This document shows, in pieces, positions 27,500 through 36,881 of a stretch of 64,000 nucleotides of DNA (position 1 is the first letter of the stretch; the number at the start of each line of letters is the position of its first letter). Source of the DNA: G963662265 sp963668545 (GTDB lineage: Bacteria > Spirochaetota > Spirochaetia > CADAEX01). Both the position numbers and the translations under genes were made by a program. The notes below the pieces were generated by a model. It worked only from the letters and a program-made list of their open reading frames with translations. It was not told the origin of the DNA and searched no databases. Location: the NCBI GenBank assembly GCA_963668545.1, contig OY764868.1, forward strand, positions 2,046,001 to 2,110,000. Direction: 5' to 3'.

Positions 27500-27521
27500 C
27501 CTCTGCAATAAATTGCAGAGG
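27500..27521 (+). terminator. Hairpin after the response-regulator gene
   Basis: Perfect 10-bp stem (27500-27509 with 27512-27521) and a two-base loop, three bases past the stop. There is no T run on the plus side (ccacccc follows); the A-rich tract is upstream. It may be an RNA 3'-end stabiliser or a weak terminator rather than a classical intrinsic one. Confidence 0.5.
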
Positions 27522-27792
27522 CCACCCCAAATTATTAAAGCAAGGAACATGCCAGTATTCCTCACAGTTCCAGAAACAGTTTCCTGTTTCTGTTGATCGC
27601 ATAATTAATATAATACTTTGAGAGTAATATTTCAATATTTTTTAAGCGATTTGCTGTAGTTTTGTTAGTTTTTTGTTTAATTTGTGTGAGGATATTGTTA
27701 GGTCATGTAAGATGAAATTATTGAGTCTTCTTTACTTTATAGATGAAAGCGATTCATGTATAATCAGATAATTATTTAATTCCGGAGAAAAA
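27522..27792. other. Structured intergenic region
   Basis: About 270 bases without a gene. It contains a 9-bp perfect hairpin (27571-27579 with 27584-27592, loop TTTC) and a shorter ggaac/gttcc pair (27544-27548 with 27567-27571). A TATAAT-like box is at 27759-27764, about 30 bases before the phosphohexomutase start. The structure could belong to the 5' leader of that gene or to a small RNA; I see no known riboswitch pattern. Confidence 0.4.
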
Positions 27793-29751
27793 ATGACTAT
27801 TATCGACATCAAAACATCATTGATTATCGGCGATCCAGACAGTACTGATCTGTATAATGAAAAAGCAACTGATAAAACATGTGATTACTGTAAAACACTG
27901 CAGAACAGGATCAGAGGCAATCTGAACAGAATGATTCTGTCAGCTTCCGGCTGGAGAAAAATTTTCTCCCTTGAAGAGGGGGAAAATAATAACGAGGACA
28001 GCATGTCAGGAGCAATATCCCCGGAAGATACATTTCTTGTTTCTTCCGCAGCTTATATTTTCGGTAATTACATCATAAATACAACAGGCAGGAAAAAGCC
28101 GGTTATTTCCGTGGGCCTTGATTCAAGACCGACAGGACCGGAAATCGGCCGTGCAGTGGTTAAAACACTTGTCGCAATGGGTTTTGAAGTCAGATATCAC
28201 TTTATTGTATCTGCACCTGAGATAATGGCATATGTCAAGCAGACCGGAGAATCAGACGGTTTTATCTATATTTCCGCAAGCCACAATCCTTCAGGGTATA
28301 ATGGGATAAAATTCGGCCCTTCAACAGGAGCTGTCCTCGGAGGCAGCGAGTCTGCAGAAATAATCAGAAATTTCAGGGATTTTATAACAAACAGTGACCC
28401 GGTGGGATTTCTTGAAAATCTGACAAAAAATATAACTTCAAACGATCTTGAAAAAGCATACATTGAATCAGAAAAATGGAAATCAGAATCATATAAATCA
28501 TATCTTCAATTCAACAAATCAATATTTACATTCAGCGGGAGATACAATCCGGAAGGTAAAAAACATGATATCGGGATTGTTGCAGATATGAACGGCAGCG
28601 CAAGGTGTGTTTCAATTGACAGGGATTTTTTCAATATTCTCGGTATAAAATCCTTTTTTTTCAACAGCACTGCCGGAGTAATAAATCACCCTATCCTTCC
28701 TGAGGGGGAAAATCTTGATTTCTGCAGAATTGAGCTTGAAAAAAAATACAGGGAGGACAGCTCTTTTGTACTGGGTTATATGCCTGACAATGACGGAGAC
28801 AGGGGCAACCTTGTTTATATCAACAGCGGGACCGGCAGGGCTGAAATACTGGAGGCCCAGGAGGTTTTTGCACTGGCATGCCTTTCCGAACTGGCATTCA
28901 TGGTTTATTCAGGAATTCTCAGATATGACAGCAGCGGCAGACTGACTGGAAAATGTGCAGTTGCGGTTAACGGACCGACCTCAATGAGGATAGAAAAAAT
29001 ATGTTCAGCTTTCGGTGTTGAAGTCTTCAGGTCTGAAGTGGGAGAAGCAAATGTTGTAAACCTCTCAAGAAGGCTGATGGAAGATGGATGGATAATAAGA
29101 CTTCTTGGTGAAGGTTCAAACGGCGGAAACATTACTTATCCTGCAACAGTAAGAGACCCGATGAACACAGTCGGTAGTATACTGAAACTTCTTACAATAA
29201 AAACAGAAAATAACAATGGAAAAATCATACCGGGACTTTTTGAAATATGGAAGGAAAAATCAGGATACAGCAATGCTGAAATCATTTCTGAAAATTCCGG
29301 TGACCTGCACTCTCTTTCAGATATCATAAAAACACTTCCTTCCTTCACCACAACTTCAACGGGTGAAAAAGATGCTAAAATGCAGATTAAAACAGGGGAC
29401 CACGGAATACTCAAGAATAACTATGAAAAAATCTTTCTTTCGGAATGGGACATTAAAAAGCGGGAACTGGAAAAGAAATTCGGAATAACTGGCTGGGAAG
29501 AAATAAACTATATGGGAACTGAAGCAGTTTCCGGAACAGGCCCGGATATACGGAAAAACCATTCAACAGGGGGGCTTAAAATTATTTTTAAAAAATTTTC
29601 AGGGGAACCTGCAGGTTTTATCTGGATGAGAGGATCAGGGACTGAACCTGTTTTCAGGGTAATGGCTGACATCGAGGGGCGTTCAGCCGAAAAGGAGAAA
29701 TATCTTCTTAACTGGCAAAGGGAGATGATATCAAGAGCTGATAATATGTAA
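27793..29751 (+). CDS. Phosphohexomutase (phosphomannomutase/phosphoglucomutase family)
   Basis: 652 residues, about 200 longer than typical ManB/GlmM enzymes. Catalytic serine loop SASHNPSGYNG (161-171); metal loop DNDGDRGN (332-339), with Asn in place of the usual Pro-Asp spacing; sugar loop LGEGSNGGN (about 437-445; the usual form is GEESGG); phosphate loop RGSGTEPVFRVMAD (about 613-626). The extra length is an N-terminal arm with a CDYC pair near residues 30-33 and inserts before the C-terminal domain. It interconverts hexose 1- and 6-phosphates; which hexose is not predictable. It ends at a good terminator. Confidence 0.88.
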   Translation: MTIIDIKTSLIIGDPDSTDLYNEKATDKTCDYCKTLQNRIRGNLNRMILSASGWRKIFSLEEGENNNEDSMSGAISPEDTFLVSSAAYIFGNYIINTTGRKKPVISVGLDSRPTGPEIGRAVVKTLVAMGFEVRYHFIVSAPEIMAYVKQTGESDGFIYISASHNPSGYNGIKFGPSTGAVLGGSESAEIIRNFRDFITNSDPVGFLENLTKNITSNDLEKAYIESEKWKSESYKSYLQFNKSIFTFSGRYNPEGKKHDIGIVADMNGSARCVSIDRDFFNILGIKSFFFNSTAGVINHPILPEGENLDFCRIELEKKYREDSSFVLGYMPDNDGDRGNLVYINSGTGRAEILEAQEVFALACLSELAFMVYSGILRYDSSGRLTGKCAVAVNGPTSMRIEKICSAFGVEVFRSEVGEANVVNLSRRLMEDGWIIRLLGEGSNGGNITYPATVRDPMNTVGSILKLLTIKTENNNGKIIPGLFEIWKEKSGYSNAEIISENSGDLHSLSDIIKTLPSFTTTSTGEKDAKMQIKTGDHGILKNNYEKIFLSEWDIKKRELEKKFGITGWEEINYMGTEAVSGTGPDIRKNHSTGGLKIIFKKFSGEPAGFIWMRGSGTEPVFRVMADIEGRSAEKEKYLLNWQREMISRADNM

Positions 29752-29783
29752 AAAGGACTGCAGAATTTCTCTGCAGTCCTTTT
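29752..29783. terminator. Bidirectional terminator between phosphohexomutase and adenylate cyclase
   Basis: A 12-bp stem (29752-29763 with 29771-29782) and a 7-base loop with A residues before and T residues after. It works in both orientations and lies between two converging genes. Confidence 0.85.
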
Positions 29784-29830
29784 AAAATAATATTTCTGAA
29801 TTTTTCAGAAATCAATTTATTCAGGCGGAA

Positions 29831-32527
29831 CTATTTGGATGTAAGGTTGAAAACACCATCCCAGTTTTTGGGAGGCGGATTTTTTATAAAATCGGAACAC
29901 CTTTTAATATATGTTCTTGACGGACCATCATCGGAAGATACTTTAAGAGCTTTCCTGAATATCTGGTCAGCCCCTTTCCAGTCCTGCTGCTGGAAACTTT
30001 CAAGTCCCTTGTGAAAAATATCAACAAGTTCCTGTGTCTGCTCCCTCACCTCACCTTTCTCGTCAAGAAGTTCATAAAGCTGAACAGGTTCATGTATCCC
30101 GACAACCCTTACGCGGTCAAGTTTTCTTACAAATATCCTGTTTGAAGCATGGCCGTAGGTGTACTGGCTTATAAGCTTCCATGTTCCGTACTGTTTGTTA
30201 ACCCCTTCAAGCCTTGCTGCAAGGTTTACTGAATTCCCCATCATTGTATAATCCATTTTTCTTGCAGTACCCATGTTTCCGACAACCATTTCCCCTGTAT
30301 TTATACCAATCCTTGTAAGAAGAGGTGAAGGCGCCCTGCTGTTTTCCATAAAATTCCTGTTCAGTTCATCCTCAATTTTTTTCATCCTGACAGCTGCAAC
30401 ACATGCCCTTTCAGCATGATCGTTAAACTCAACCGGTGCACCGAAAAATGAAATAATGGCATCACCCTCATACTTGTCAATTGTACCCTGAAGATCAAGA
30501 ATAATATCACTCATTGCAGTCAGATAGTCGTTGAGAAGCTTTACCAGATCAGTAGGATCAAGCTGTTCAGATATAGAGGAAAACCCCTTGACATCTGTAA
30601 ACATTGCTGTCAGAAGTTTTTTCTCTCCACCCAGCTTCAGATAATCAGGATTATCAATAAGCTGGCTTATGACATCTGATGAAAGATAATGACCGAATGC
30701 AGTCTTGATAAAGGCCTTTTCCTTCGATGTTTTCACAAAAGTCATCATTGTATGGATAATAAAAGTCATAAACACTGAAATAACAGGCACAATGACAGGG
30801 ACATAAATACCTGTAGTTATAAATACTGCTGAATAAGCAGTGAATATAAATACAGCAGTAATAAAACCTATAATTATGGAACTCCTGGCACTCCTTCTCT
30901 TTATAATAAAAAAAACAAGATAGGAAAAAAACAGGGCAGACAGGGGAGAGACCCATTCCGGAGCTGCTGAAAGGAATTTACCGCTTAATATTGTGTTGGC
31001 AACTGATGCATGGGTCCCCACATTCATGTATTCCTTTTCAAAAGGGTTTACACCAATATCTGTTGTAGATGTTCCGGTATGCCCAAGTATGCAGAAGGAG
31101 TCCTCAAGATTTTTTTTAAGGATCTGCCTTGTCTTCAGAAGGTCCCCTGAAATCTCGGCTGTTTTTCCGAATATACCGGGAACTTCAGATTTAAGCAGAG
31201 CATATTCAGATTTTATATCTTCCGGAACCTCCCCGGAAGCAAGTACAGAGTCAATATCAGAAAGAATCAGCTCCAGAGCATTTCCATTCAGAAAATTTTC
31301 AGTCTCTGTAAAGAAGAGTTCTCTCATTTCCCGGTATTCTGAAATATTGGAGGAATCACCTGTCTCGAAATTTTCTTCAAATATCTTTTCTGCATAACTG
31401 TACAGATCAAGCAGGGAGGCATCACCCTGATAATAATCAAGATATCCTGCATCCTGCATAAGTCTGAGATTGTTGAGAAGGGAAGATTCCTGCTCTTTAT
31501 GCAGAACAAGATACCAGTAAGTCATATGCCTGAAGCTTTCGGAAAAAGTCTTGAAAGGCCAGTTTATAATCAGTTTACCGTCAACAAGTTTTATTTTTAT
31601 ATCTTTGACAGATCCGTCGGGATGCTTTGCATTTTTCAGGGTAATACTGTTTCTTCCGGCATATATTTCAGGGTTTCCAAGCCAGTCAAGAAGAGGCCTG
31701 AAAGCAAGCTGACCGAAATATTCCCCGTTATATTCCCGCAGAAGATCTATCCTTCGCCTGACACCGTCTTCATCAATTACAACATTGGGAAACCCCGCCC
31801 CGTCAGCATTTTTAATTATCTTGTAGATAGCAGGTCTTATATCATCCGCTTTCCATATATCCGTATTGTTGACAGTTATATTTTTAAGGGCAATGTTTTC
31901 ACGGGCATACTCCTTAAGTGTCCCGGGGACAGAATCATCCTCCCCTTCAAACATATTCACAGTCAGGAAAGCCTTGCCGAAATATTTAACAGCCTTGCCC
32001 AGATAGATATCATTGTCCCGGGCAACACTCTGAACCGCCTGGACAAGTTCCTCTTTAACTGAATTGTTTATTTCAAGAAGCTGGTCAATATAGTCGACAG
32101 CATCGGAAACAGAAAGGCTCCCTTCTGAGACAGCTGCGAACAGGTCAGAGATATTCTGGTTTATTATGGTAAAATTGTCTTCAAACTTCTCAGGTATTTT
32201 TTTTTCGAGAAATGCTGAATCAATTCCTCTCGGGCTCTGTTCTGTATACTCAATATCGAATACACAGTATTTTGCCCCCATTTCTTTCAAAAGTATCAGA
32301 CCGTCAGCCATTATGCTTCTGCTCCACGGCCAGACCCCAACCTTTGATATAGCAAGGTCATCAACATCGAGAAGAAGAATATTCCTGTTCTCCGTAACTT
32401 CAGGCTTGTAACGGAGAAGAAGGTCATAAATTCTGTTATCGTTGGTTCTGCTGAACTGGGTAAATCCCATAACAATAAATGCCAGTGAGACAGCAGCTGG
32501 AAGTATGTAGGAAAGACTTTTTTTCAT
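29831..32527 (-). CDS. CHASE2-domain adenylate/guanylate cyclase
   Basis: 898 residues. N-terminal TM (8-24) and a large extracytoplasmic CHASE2 sensor (RNILLLDVDDLAISKVGVWPWSRSIMADGL is its typical opening, about 47-76). Three TM helices follow near 540-615, then a class III cyclase domain (about 630-800): TAMFTDVKGFSSISEQL with the metal Asp, DKYEGDAIISFFGAP (second metal Asp, about 686) and IGINTGEMVVGNMG. A short TPR-like tail closes it. In CHASE2 proteins the stimulus is unknown. It is probably an integral membrane cyclase making cAMP; substrate choice (A or G) is not decided here. Upstream it diverges from the secreted/OMP/FecR operon. Confidence 0.93.
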   Translation of the reverse strand: MKKSLSYILPAAVSLAFIVMGFTQFSRTNDNRIYDLLLRYKPEVTENRNILLLDVDDLAISKVGVWPWSRSIMADGLILLKEMGAKYCVFDIEYTEQSPRGIDSAFLEKKIPEKFEDNFTIINQNISDLFAAVSEGSLSVSDAVDYIDQLLEINNSVKEELVQAVQSVARDNDIYLGKAVKYFGKAFLTVNMFEGEDDSVPGTLKEYARENIALKNITVNNTDIWKADDIRPAIYKIIKNADGAGFPNVVIDEDGVRRRIDLLREYNGEYFGQLAFRPLLDWLGNPEIYAGRNSITLKNAKHPDGSVKDIKIKLVDGKLIINWPFKTFSESFRHMTYWYLVLHKEQESSLLNNLRLMQDAGYLDYYQGDASLLDLYSYAEKIFEENFETGDSSNISEYREMRELFFTETENFLNGNALELILSDIDSVLASGEVPEDIKSEYALLKSEVPGIFGKTAEISGDLLKTRQILKKNLEDSFCILGHTGTSTTDIGVNPFEKEYMNVGTHASVANTILSGKFLSAAPEWVSPLSALFFSYLVFFIIKRRSARSSIIIGFITAVFIFTAYSAVFITTGIYVPVIVPVISVFMTFIIHTMMTFVKTSKEKAFIKTAFGHYLSSDVISQLIDNPDYLKLGGEKKLLTAMFTDVKGFSSISEQLDPTDLVKLLNDYLTAMSDIILDLQGTIDKYEGDAIISFFGAPVEFNDHAERACVAAVRMKKIEDELNRNFMENSRAPSPLLTRIGINTGEMVVGNMGTARKMDYTMMGNSVNLAARLEGVNKQYGTWKLISQYTYGHASNRIFVRKLDRVRVVGIHEPVQLYELLDEKGEVREQTQELVDIFHKGLESFQQQDWKGADQIFRKALKVSSDDGPSRTYIKRCSDFIKNPPPKNWDGVFNLTSK

Positions 32528-32689
32528 AATATCCCCTTAATGAATTGAAGAGATTATCAGCAATACGATATATGCTGATAAAAACACACAAACTTGTATT
32601 TATTCAATAAAAATATCTTATATGTGAATGACATTTTCATAAAATATATTATAATAATATTATATTATCACAAGTAACGGAGTTAAAAA

Positions 32690-33136
32690 ATGAAAAAGAT
32701 ATTTGTTCTTATCATTTTTCTGTCCGCATTCATGATATATGCCCAGTCAAATGAACAGATTGACAGGATCATGGAAGCGGAAAAAGCAACATTAGCTGAT
32801 GCCTCTCTGTTGATACTCTCCTCTGCAGGTATTATTGATGCAGGAGCTGACAGCAGCTCTGCAGTAAAATATATCAATGATAACAAATGGTATAAAACAG
32901 AGATAAAAGGGGATAATCCTTTAACAGCAGGAAATGCTTCATATATCTTTATGAAAGCATTCAAATTAAACGGTGGACTGATGTATAAAATTGCTCCAGG
33001 TCCCAGATATGCAGTAAGGGAAATGAAATACAACGATATTCTGGACAAGAGAACCGAAACATCAAGCATTATGTCTGGAGAGGATTTCCTGATCTTCCTC
33101 TCAGAAGCACTTAGCTGGCAGGAGGGAAAGCTATGA
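32690..33136 (+). CDS. Small secreted protein, first gene of an OMP/FecR operon
   Basis: 148 residues with a signal peptide (KKIFVLIIFLSAFMIYAQS). The remainder is not recognised. It has a GDNPLTAGNASYIFMKAF stretch followed by SGEDFLIFLSEALSW, a pattern reminiscent of surface-layer-homology-type helices but not enough to name. The stop overlaps the start of the barrel gene by four bases, so the two are coupled. An AT-rich promoter region (TATAAT-like tracts near 32650-32665) and a ggag ribosome site precede it. It may be a periplasmic partner of the barrel protein. Confidence 0.7.
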   Translation: MKKIFVLIIFLSAFMIYAQSNEQIDRIMEAEKATLADASLLILSSAGIIDAGADSSSAVKYINDNKWYKTEIKGDNPLTAGNASYIFMKAFKLNGGLMYKIAPGPRYAVREMKYNDILDKRTETSSIMSGEDFLIFLSEALSWQEGKL

Positions 33137-34452
33137 AAAAAATACTGTTAACAGCTGCTCTGGCATTAATGTTTTCTCCTCTCCTGTTTTCATTCGACTG
33201 GGGCGGAAACATAAGCAACTATTCATATGTGACCAGCGAGGATGATTCTTACGATCAGGTAAACAAGCTTTCATTATGGGGAGCTCACAGTTTCGATGAT
33301 TTCACCTACCTTACCGGTCAGGGAAGTGCAGGATATGCGAAAGATGATTATGATATCCTTGTTGATCTTGATTATCTTTACTTTGACAAAAGTATTCCTG
33401 AAATATTCGGGGAATCATCTGCCCTTTCCTTCAGAATAGGGAGGTTTTTCCAATCCGAATTCACAAGAAAGGTTTTTGCACACAGGGCAGACGGATTTGT
33501 TCTTAATCTGGGAATCCCGCTTGGGAATTTCCATCTGAGCAGCGGCTATACAGGTCTTCTTCTCAAGCCTGTTACTGATCTGAATACTACAGCAGCAGAT
33601 CTGGCAGACGATGATGACGATGATATCTACCTTGCACCTAAAAAACTTGTTTCAGTGATAGGATTTGATTTTATCGATATTCTTCCCGGGCAGAAGCTGA
33701 GCCTTTCAGGGGTCAGTGTATTTGATTTGCGGACAGAGGATCTTATTGAAGACGGTGATACAAAAGCCGAAGCTACATCAGACGGAAACACTGGGGGAAA
33801 ACTCAATACATTCTACATAGGAACAGGTCTCGGTGGGGGAATCACAAGCTCTCTATTCTATGACACATTCGGATATGTTCAGCTTGGAAAAACACTGACT
33901 CTCGTAGATGACACAGATTACAAGGATGAATCAATTCTTGCTTTCCTCGGCGGAGCATCATTTAGCTGGTTCAACAAGCAGCTCCTTTATTCAAAAGCAA
34001 CAGCATCATTCATATATGCATCAGGGGACGAAGATGCCTCATCTGTATATGAAGGAAACACAGAAGACTCAAGCACAACCTTTGTCCCTGTTACAGGTTC
34101 AAGCACAGGCTTTATATTCGACCCATCACTTTCAAATATAATGGTTGCAGGCCTTGAATACTCAATCAAGCCTTTTGCAAACAGTAAAGGGGCAATAAGC
34201 AATCTTCAGACTGCTTTAATGGCTAATATGTATTTCAAGGCAACAAAAGGCGCTATATCAGAAACTGTATTTATTAAGGATTCAGATAAGAAATTCCTTG
34301 GAACAGAAATTGATCTTGGAATTAACTTCAGGCCTTTTTCAGATTTCGGTATCGGGTTCAAGGGAGGTGTTTATATACCGCCATCAGGATCTGACAGTTT
34401 AATAGATGATCCTGAATACGGAGGATCTGTAAATGCATCATTCAGTTTCTAA
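33133..34452 (+). CDS. Outer-membrane beta-barrel protein
   Basis: 439 residues with a signal peptide (MKKILLTAALALMFSPLLFS) and a C-terminus ending in ASFSF, the terminal-Phe signal for outer-membrane insertion. The interior has amphipathic alternating strands with Gly/Asp-rich turns (for example DDDDDDIYLAP about 158-168 and SDSLIDDPEY near the end), consistent with about 16 strands. It resembles spirochaetal porin-like proteins in style, but I cannot assign a family. Coupled to the upstream small secreted gene and followed by a FecR-like gene. Confidence 0.75.
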   Translation: MKKILLTAALALMFSPLLFSFDWGGNISNYSYVTSEDDSYDQVNKLSLWGAHSFDDFTYLTGQGSAGYAKDDYDILVDLDYLYFDKSIPEIFGESSALSFRIGRFFQSEFTRKVFAHRADGFVLNLGIPLGNFHLSSGYTGLLLKPVTDLNTTAADLADDDDDDIYLAPKKLVSVIGFDFIDILPGQKLSLSGVSVFDLRTEDLIEDGDTKAEATSDGNTGGKLNTFYIGTGLGGGITSSLFYDTFGYVQLGKTLTLVDDTDYKDESILAFLGGASFSWFNKQLLYSKATASFIYASGDEDASSVYEGNTEDSSTTFVPVTGSSTGFIFDPSLSNIMVAGLEYSIKPFANSKGAISNLQTALMANMYFKATKGAISETVFIKDSDKKFLGTEIDLGINFRPFSDFGIGFKGGVYIPPSGSDSLIDDPEYGGSVNASFSF

Positions 34453-34464
34453 ACAGAGGAAAAT

Positions 34465-35157
34465 ATGAGGAAAATTTTATTATTTATTATACTGCTGCTG
34501 GCGGGACTATTTCCGGCAGCAGCTTCAGAAAAAGCTGTTATCAAGTCGTTCACAGGCAAGGTTGAAATAAAAACCGGTTCTTCATGGATAATGGTAACAG
34601 AGGGAATGGAACTTTTGCCTGGCAGCATGATTTCCACAGGTTTCAAATCAAATGCTGTACTTGACCTGGGAAGTTCAGAGATTTTTGTAAAACCACTTAC
34701 AAGAATGAGTCTTGATGAGCTTTCAAAATCAGGAAACACTGTAAAAACAAACCTCAACCTGAGCCTCGGCAGGGTAAAGGCTAATGTGAAGACATCTGAA
34801 GGGCTCAAGCACAACTTCACACTTAAAACTCCTGTATCAACAGCTGCTGTCAGAGGTACTGTATTTGAGTCAGGGGTAAGATCTCTTGATGTTGAAAGCG
34901 GAAGCATCAGATATGCCAATATGATAGGTCAGCAGGTTACTGTACTCGGTGGTACATCATCACAGATGGGGATAACCGGTTTCAGCGCCCCGGCTGATAT
35001 AGCTGATGCGATAAACGAAGCGTTCAGTATTGCCACATCAACAAGTACCGGAGATATTGGAGATCTTGCAGGGATTATTGATGATGCAATTACAACTCCT
35101 CAGACTACACTGACTATAGTAACTGTACATGAGTATAGTCTACCAATTCCACAATAG
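34465..35157 (+). CDS. Secreted FecR-domain protein
   Basis: 230 residues with a signal peptide (IILLLAGLFPAAAS). The FecR fold is clear: GKVEIKTGSSWIMVTEGMELLPGSMISTGFKSNAVLDLG, then LSLGRVKANVKTSEGLKHNFTLKTPVSTAAVRGTVFE, the characteristic 'TPxAxxAVRGTxF' segment. The tail after residue 160 is Ala/Ser/Thr-rich and low in complexity. No iron-signalling genes are adjacent. Placed between a barrel protein and a small lipoprotein in one operon, it could interact with the barrel or with the CHASE2 cyclase, which is in the divergent gene. Confidence 0.85.
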   Translation: MRKILLFIILLLAGLFPAAASEKAVIKSFTGKVEIKTGSSWIMVTEGMELLPGSMISTGFKSNAVLDLGSSEIFVKPLTRMSLDELSKSGNTVKTNLNLSLGRVKANVKTSEGLKHNFTLKTPVSTAAVRGTVFESGVRSLDVESGSIRYANMIGQQVTVLGGTSSQMGITGFSAPADIADAINEAFSIATSTSTGDIGDLAGIIDDAITTPQTTLTIVTVHEYSLPIPQ

Positions 35158-35166
35158 GAGTTTTTT

Positions 35167-35601
35167 ATGTATTATAAAAATTCAATAGCAATTATATTTT
35201 TTATAATTTTTCTGTCTTCCTGTTATATTGACAGTGATGAAAATGCTAAATCTGAAAAAGCAAATATAATTCTTAATATTCCAATATCTGATGAAATAAT
35301 GAAAGCTCCTGATAACAACTATTCCTTTATTATAACATTAACACCTGTTTTTGGAAGTGAGGTAATCAGAGAAATTGTTGCTGGAACTATAAATGTTCTT
35401 GATAACAGTACTCAAACAGCTGTATTTCCAATCTTGCTCACCGATATTCCTGAAGGAGAATATAAATATCTTACTATAGAGTATAGATTTTATTATCCAG
35501 GAGGAGATTCTACATTAGAACTTCAAGGATATTATGAAACTAATTTCTCAATTAATGAAGGTCAAAATACTACAATAAATGTTACAATGTTAGCTATGTA
35601 A
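35167..35601 (+). CDS. Small lipoprotein, last gene of the operon
   Basis: 144 residues with lipobox FLSSC (Cys about 19) and a serine after it. The mature part is predicted all-beta with an Asn/Thr-rich surface; nothing matches a known family. It starts 9 bases after the FecR stop with a taggag ribosome site and is more AT-rich than its operon partners. A terminator follows at 35621. Confidence 0.7.
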   Translation: MYYKNSIAIIFFIIFLSSCYIDSDENAKSEKANIILNIPISDEIMKAPDNNYSFIITLTPVFGSEVIREIVAGTINVLDNSTQTAVFPILLTDIPEGEYKYLTIEYRFYYPGGDSTLELQGYYETNFSINEGQNTTINVTMLAM

Positions 35602-35620
35602 TTTGATATTAAGTATTTAT

Positions 35621-35650
35621 GCGGCAGTTCTTTCTGCCGCTTTCATTTTT
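35621..35650 (+). terminator. Intrinsic terminator of the OMP/FecR operon
   Basis: Stem gcggcag (35621-35627) with ctgccgc (35634-35640), a six-base loop and a T-rich tail (tttcattttt). It lies 20 bases after the lipoprotein stop. Confidence 0.85.
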
Positions 35651-35756
35651 ATTAACTTTTTAATCACATCAATTTCCGATAAACAGATAAAATAAAATTA
35701 ACTTTATTTTTCAGGTAAATGCTGTTAAAATTCTCTAAATTCAGAGGTATTTAATT

Positions 35757-36845
35757 ATGGAAAAAAGTATATACATAAAATACGGAAGTGACGGCTTTGA
35801 GATGGCAAGGTCACTGATGAAACATATGAACATCGCTTCAGAAATACCTGAAAATGCACTTATAGGGATAAAACCGAACCTTGTTGTTGCAAAACCTTCT
35901 GCCAGCGGTGCAACAACAGACCCCCAAATCATAGACGGAATTATAAGCTATCTCAAAGAAAACGGTCACAGCAATATTATTATACTTGAAGGATCCTGGG
36001 TGGGAGATAAAACATCAAGGGCATTTAAAATATGCGGATACAATAAAATAGCGGAAAAACATGGAATTGAACTTGTCGATCTTCAGAACGACCCCGGGAC
36101 AGCTGTAAAAGTAAAGGACCTTACACTCTTTGTATGCCAGAAAGCAATAGCTGTTGATTACATGATCAATGTGCCTGTACTGAAAGGTCACTGCCAGACA
36201 AAAATGACAGTTTCGCTTAAAAATATGAAAGGATGTATTCCCAACTCTGAAAAAAGAAGATACCACACTCTGGGAATTCATAAACCGGTCGCCTATCTGA
36301 ATAAAATACTGAAAACAGACCTGATAATTGTTGACGGGATTATCGGAGACCTTGATTATGAGGAGGGAGGGACTCCTGTCAACATGAACAGAATGATTGC
36401 AGGCAGGGATCCTGTTCTTGTAGATTCATACTGCGCATCACTTATGGGTTATGAAAAATCTGATATTGAATATATAAAACTCGCAGAACAGCTTGAAATA
36501 GGTTCTTCCGATTATGAAAATGCAGATATTATTGAAATCAATAAAAGCAGGGAAGTATCGTTTGAGCACAAACATCTCACAAGTGTAAACTTTTCCAAAT
36601 ACGTTACTGAAAAAAGTGCCTGTTCAGCCTGTTTTGCAGGGCTTGTTCATGCCCTCTCCCGTATCAGGGAAAAAGGGGAACTTGAATCGCTTGAAACAAA
36701 AATTTATATCGGCCAGTACTATAAACACAAAAAATCTTCAGGTCAGTCTGTAGGGATAGGAGACTGCTGCAGACATTTTGACAATTATGTGCCGGGATGT
36801 CCTCCGAAAGCTATTGATATTATAAAAAAGCTTAAAAACAGCTGA
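35757..36845 (+). CDS. DUF362 protein
   Basis: 362 residues of the DUF362 family: IKPNLVVAKPSASGATTDPQIIDGIISYLKENG at the start, then LKGHCQTKMTVSLKNMKGCIP and VDGIIGDLDYEEGGTPVNMNRMIAGRDPVLVD, all hallmarks. The last 80 residues carry several Cys (CSACF, GDCCRH, PGCPP), perhaps a metal site; many DUF362 proteins have 4Fe-4S ferredoxin domains, but no CxxCxxCxxxC run is visible here. Function unknown; it is often described as an iron-sulfur or redox partner. Convergent with the SYLF gene with a 36-base gap. Confidence 0.85.
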   Translation: MEKSIYIKYGSDGFEMARSLMKHMNIASEIPENALIGIKPNLVVAKPSASGATTDPQIIDGIISYLKENGHSNIIILEGSWVGDKTSRAFKICGYNKIAEKHGIELVDLQNDPGTAVKVKDLTLFVCQKAIAVDYMINVPVLKGHCQTKMTVSLKNMKGCIPNSEKRRYHTLGIHKPVAYLNKILKTDLIIVDGIIGDLDYEEGGTPVNMNRMIAGRDPVLVDSYCASLMGYEKSDIEYIKLAEQLEIGSSDYENADIIEINKSREVSFEHKHLTSVNFSKYVTEKSACSACFAGLVHALSRIREKGELESLETKIYIGQYYKHKKSSGQSVGIGDCCRHFDNYVPGCPPKAIDIIKKLKNS

Positions 36846-36881
36846 CTGTTTTCAAGCTTGATTAAAAATCCGGAATCACAG

